63,283 nt of DNA from contig NZ_JBDKXB010000018.1 of assembly GCF_041197575.1 (NCBI RefSeq), positions 1 through 63,283 on the forward strand. Reading direction: 5' to 3'. Source of the stretch: Thioalkalicoccus limnaeus. Its GTDB lineage: Bacteria > Pseudomonadota > Gammaproteobacteria > Chromatiales > Chromatiaceae. Below, one piece after another: positions 62,262-63,283 of the stretch. Within the stretch, counting starts at the first letter, position 1. The number at the start of each line of letters is the position of its first letter. The translations under genes were made by a program, and so were the position numbers. The notes beneath the pieces are model-generated. The model did no database searches, was not told where the DNA came from, and worked only from the letters and a program-made list of their open reading frames with translations.

Positions 62262-62783
62262 ATACAAGCTACCGCGTTTTCCGCCGACGGGCAACGCCGC
62301 TCGTTCGGTGTTCGACAACGGACGTGCCAGTCAGCCGCAGGAGAAAATCTCGATGCGCTCGGCGTCGCGCTCGCGCCGGGGGAAGACCTGCAATCCTGCT
62401 CCCGGACGGGCCCGGATCCGCATTGCGACCTCCCGACTGTGTCACGAGTGCCCCCGCCATCGCCGGGCGCGGGCACCGCTTCGCCGCCTGCGGTATCCAC
62501 GCCGCGATCCTCCGGCCATCGGGCCGGCAGTGCGTGATTGCAGAACTTCACCCCAGTGTCACGATTTCTCCTCCGGCCCCTTGGCTCGCGCCTTTCTGAA
62601 CGGCGTCAGCACTCACGAAGGCGATCGCAAACTTCTCTTTTCGGCGTCGGGTGTCGGCGGCGAAAAGCCGACACGCTGTTAGGCACCGGGGGGTCTGCGG
62701 CCACCTGGATCCCAACGCGCTTGTTGGACCCTGATCCGCGGCGTCTATACTCTTGGATGACCGACCAAACACGGTGCCCATCC
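62262..62783. other. 522-base gap with a hairpin and no assignable gene
   Basis: No gene recognised on either strand. A perfect 8-base-pair hairpin (GTGTCGGC at 62651-62658, GCCGACAC at 62667-62674, 8-base loop) lies in it and is followed by GCTGTTAGGCACC rather than a T-run. A short minus-strand frame (about 30 codons near 62334-62426) has no clear identity. The stretch lies between the TA operon and a Uma2 fragment and looks like decayed mobile DNA. Confidence 0.4.
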
Positions 62784-62894
62784 ATGCCTGACCGTGCCGA
62801 AGCGCCATCCATTAGCGTCGAGGAGTATCTCGCGGGCGAGGCTGTCGCGCCGGTGCGCCACGAGTACGTCGCCGTCGAGGTCTCTGCCATGCCC
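62784..62894 (+). pseudogene. Fragment of a Uma2-family (DUF820) gene
   Basis: The frame from the ATG at 62784 begins with RAEAPSISVEEYLAGEAV and then PVRHEYVAVEVSAM, matching the first 35 residues of Uma2-type putative endonucleases (EYL.GE...P.RHEYV.GEVYAM). It then runs in the same frame into the signal peptide of the next gene. The remainder of the Uma2 gene is gone. Confidence 0.6.
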
Positions 62895-63283
62895 GCTTCG
62901 CCGTCCCGTCCCGCTGCGCTGCGCCTCGTCTTGGTCCTGCTGGTCCTATGCCTCGTCGCGCCTTGGCTGTCGGCGGCGGACGGTGCGAAGCGCGACCTGA
63001 TCCTGATCGAGGGCGGCGATTATTTCGGCCATGACTATGCGACGCGCAAGGATGTTTCGCAGGCCGATTGCCAGGCGGCCTGCCTGGCCGACGCGCGCTG
63101 CCTGTCCTTCACCTACAACGTCTCAACGCGCTGGTGCTTCCTGAAGAGCGATTACGGCGAGCTGCGCCCGTTCGCCGGGGCGGTCACCGGCCGGATCCTG
63201 ACGGGCTCGCCGGCGACCCGGGTCGAGCGCCGCGCCGCCCGTCTCGGCGAGTTGAGATTCCTGCCGCCGGGCTATGCCGACGA
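62889..63283 (+). CDS. Exported PAN/apple-domain protein (5' part only)
   Basis: About 131 codons are visible before the window ends. The signal peptide (LRLVLVLLVLCLVAPWLSAAD) is followed by a PAN/apple-like domain: GGDYFGHDYATRKDVSQADC, CLADARCLSFTYN and WCFLKSDYG, with the Cys pattern of this fold. Bacterial alpha-2-macroglobulin-like proteins can start like this, so the full gene may be a large periplasmic protein; the rest is needed to tell. Start chosen at the ATG before the signal peptide; the upstream in-frame ATG belongs to a Uma2 fragment. Confidence 0.65.
   Translation, partial: MPASPSRPAALRLVLVLLVLCLVAPWLSAADGAKRDLILIEGGDYFGHDYATRKDVSQADCQAACLADARCLSFTYNVSTRWCFLKSDYGELRPFAGAVTGRILTGSPATRVERRAARLGELRFLPPGYAD

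Noticed and set aside
62651..62684. Integron attC-like element (hairpin followed by GTTAGGC)
   Set aside because: GTTAGGC fits the 3' core of attC, but I found no matching RYYYAAC partner upstream at the right distance and no integrase gene of that type.
1..63283. CRISPR arrays, rRNA genes and riboswitches
   Set aside because: I looked for regularly spaced direct repeats, rRNA signatures and known leader motifs upstream of biosynthetic genes and saw none.

Overview
The window reads as chromosome of a high-GC gammaproteobacterium, most likely a purple sulfur bacterium or close relative (Chromatiales/Chromatiaceae). This is inferred from gene content and order, not from a marker gene: an rnfBCDGE-rnfH operon, gcvR-bcp divergent from dapA-bamC, holC-pepA divergent from lptG, aroA-cmk-rpsA-ihfB, a three-subunit proton-translocating transhydrogenase, a CbbY-type phosphatase and an SbtA/SbtB bicarbonate-uptake pair. 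The last two point to Calvin-cycle autotrophy. No rRNA, CRISPR array or intact insertion sequence was seen; one tRNA (Pro, CGG) is present.

Layout. 1-4507: end of the Rnf electron-transport operon. 4508-6573: a secreted DNRLRE-type protein, a decayed mazEF toxin-antitoxin pair and a DsbA-like oxidase. 6761-12050: PhoH/PIN ATPase, peroxiredoxin and GcvR on the minus strand, DapA and BamC on the plus strand, then an S24-like protein without its serine. 12169-18329: ATM1-type ABC exporter, then ihfB, rpsA, cmk and aroA on the minus strand. 18533-23644: ispB, tRNA-Pro, holC, pepA, lptG and an RDD protein. 23675-26865: a double-PAS kinase and FixJ-type regulator. 26980-34180: polyphosphate:AMP phosphotransferase, YciA, a transposase remnant, a GT39-type membrane glycosyltransferase, YbaK, two unassigned envelope proteins and an M48 lipoprotein. 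34217-37159: pntA1-pntA2-pntB. 37366-40141: a NarX-like kinase, NarL-like regulator and rhodanese in an overlapping operon. 40223-45152: a CbrX-like small protein, transporter-kinase fusion, receiver-only regulator and CBS/DUF294 protein. 45482-49719: CbbY, an aldolase-Dabb fusion, a P-loop protein and MetA. 50257-56404: a MacB/HlyD-type exporter operon and an arsenite/bile-acid-type transporter. 56910-60524: a DUF6671 protein, sbtB, sbtA, an unlisted 53-codon gene and a divergent NhaR-like regulator. 60727-63283: IS and integrase debris, a TacAT-like toxin-antitoxin pair, a Uma2 fragment and the start of a PAN-domain exported protein.

Most core genes are ordinary. The stretches that deserve attention are (i) the NarX-like kinase with an internal cysteine cluster, encoded in one overlapping operon with a rhodanese, a plausible intracellular sulfur or redox sensor; (ii) the SbtAB locus, with a translationally coupled micro-gene and a Na+-type (NhaR) regulator; (iii) the transporter-kinase fusion with a receiver-only partner and a CBS/nucleotidyltransferase protein; and (iv) the aldolase fused to a Dabb domain beside CbbY. 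All functions are assigned by reading motifs by eye; no database search was possible.
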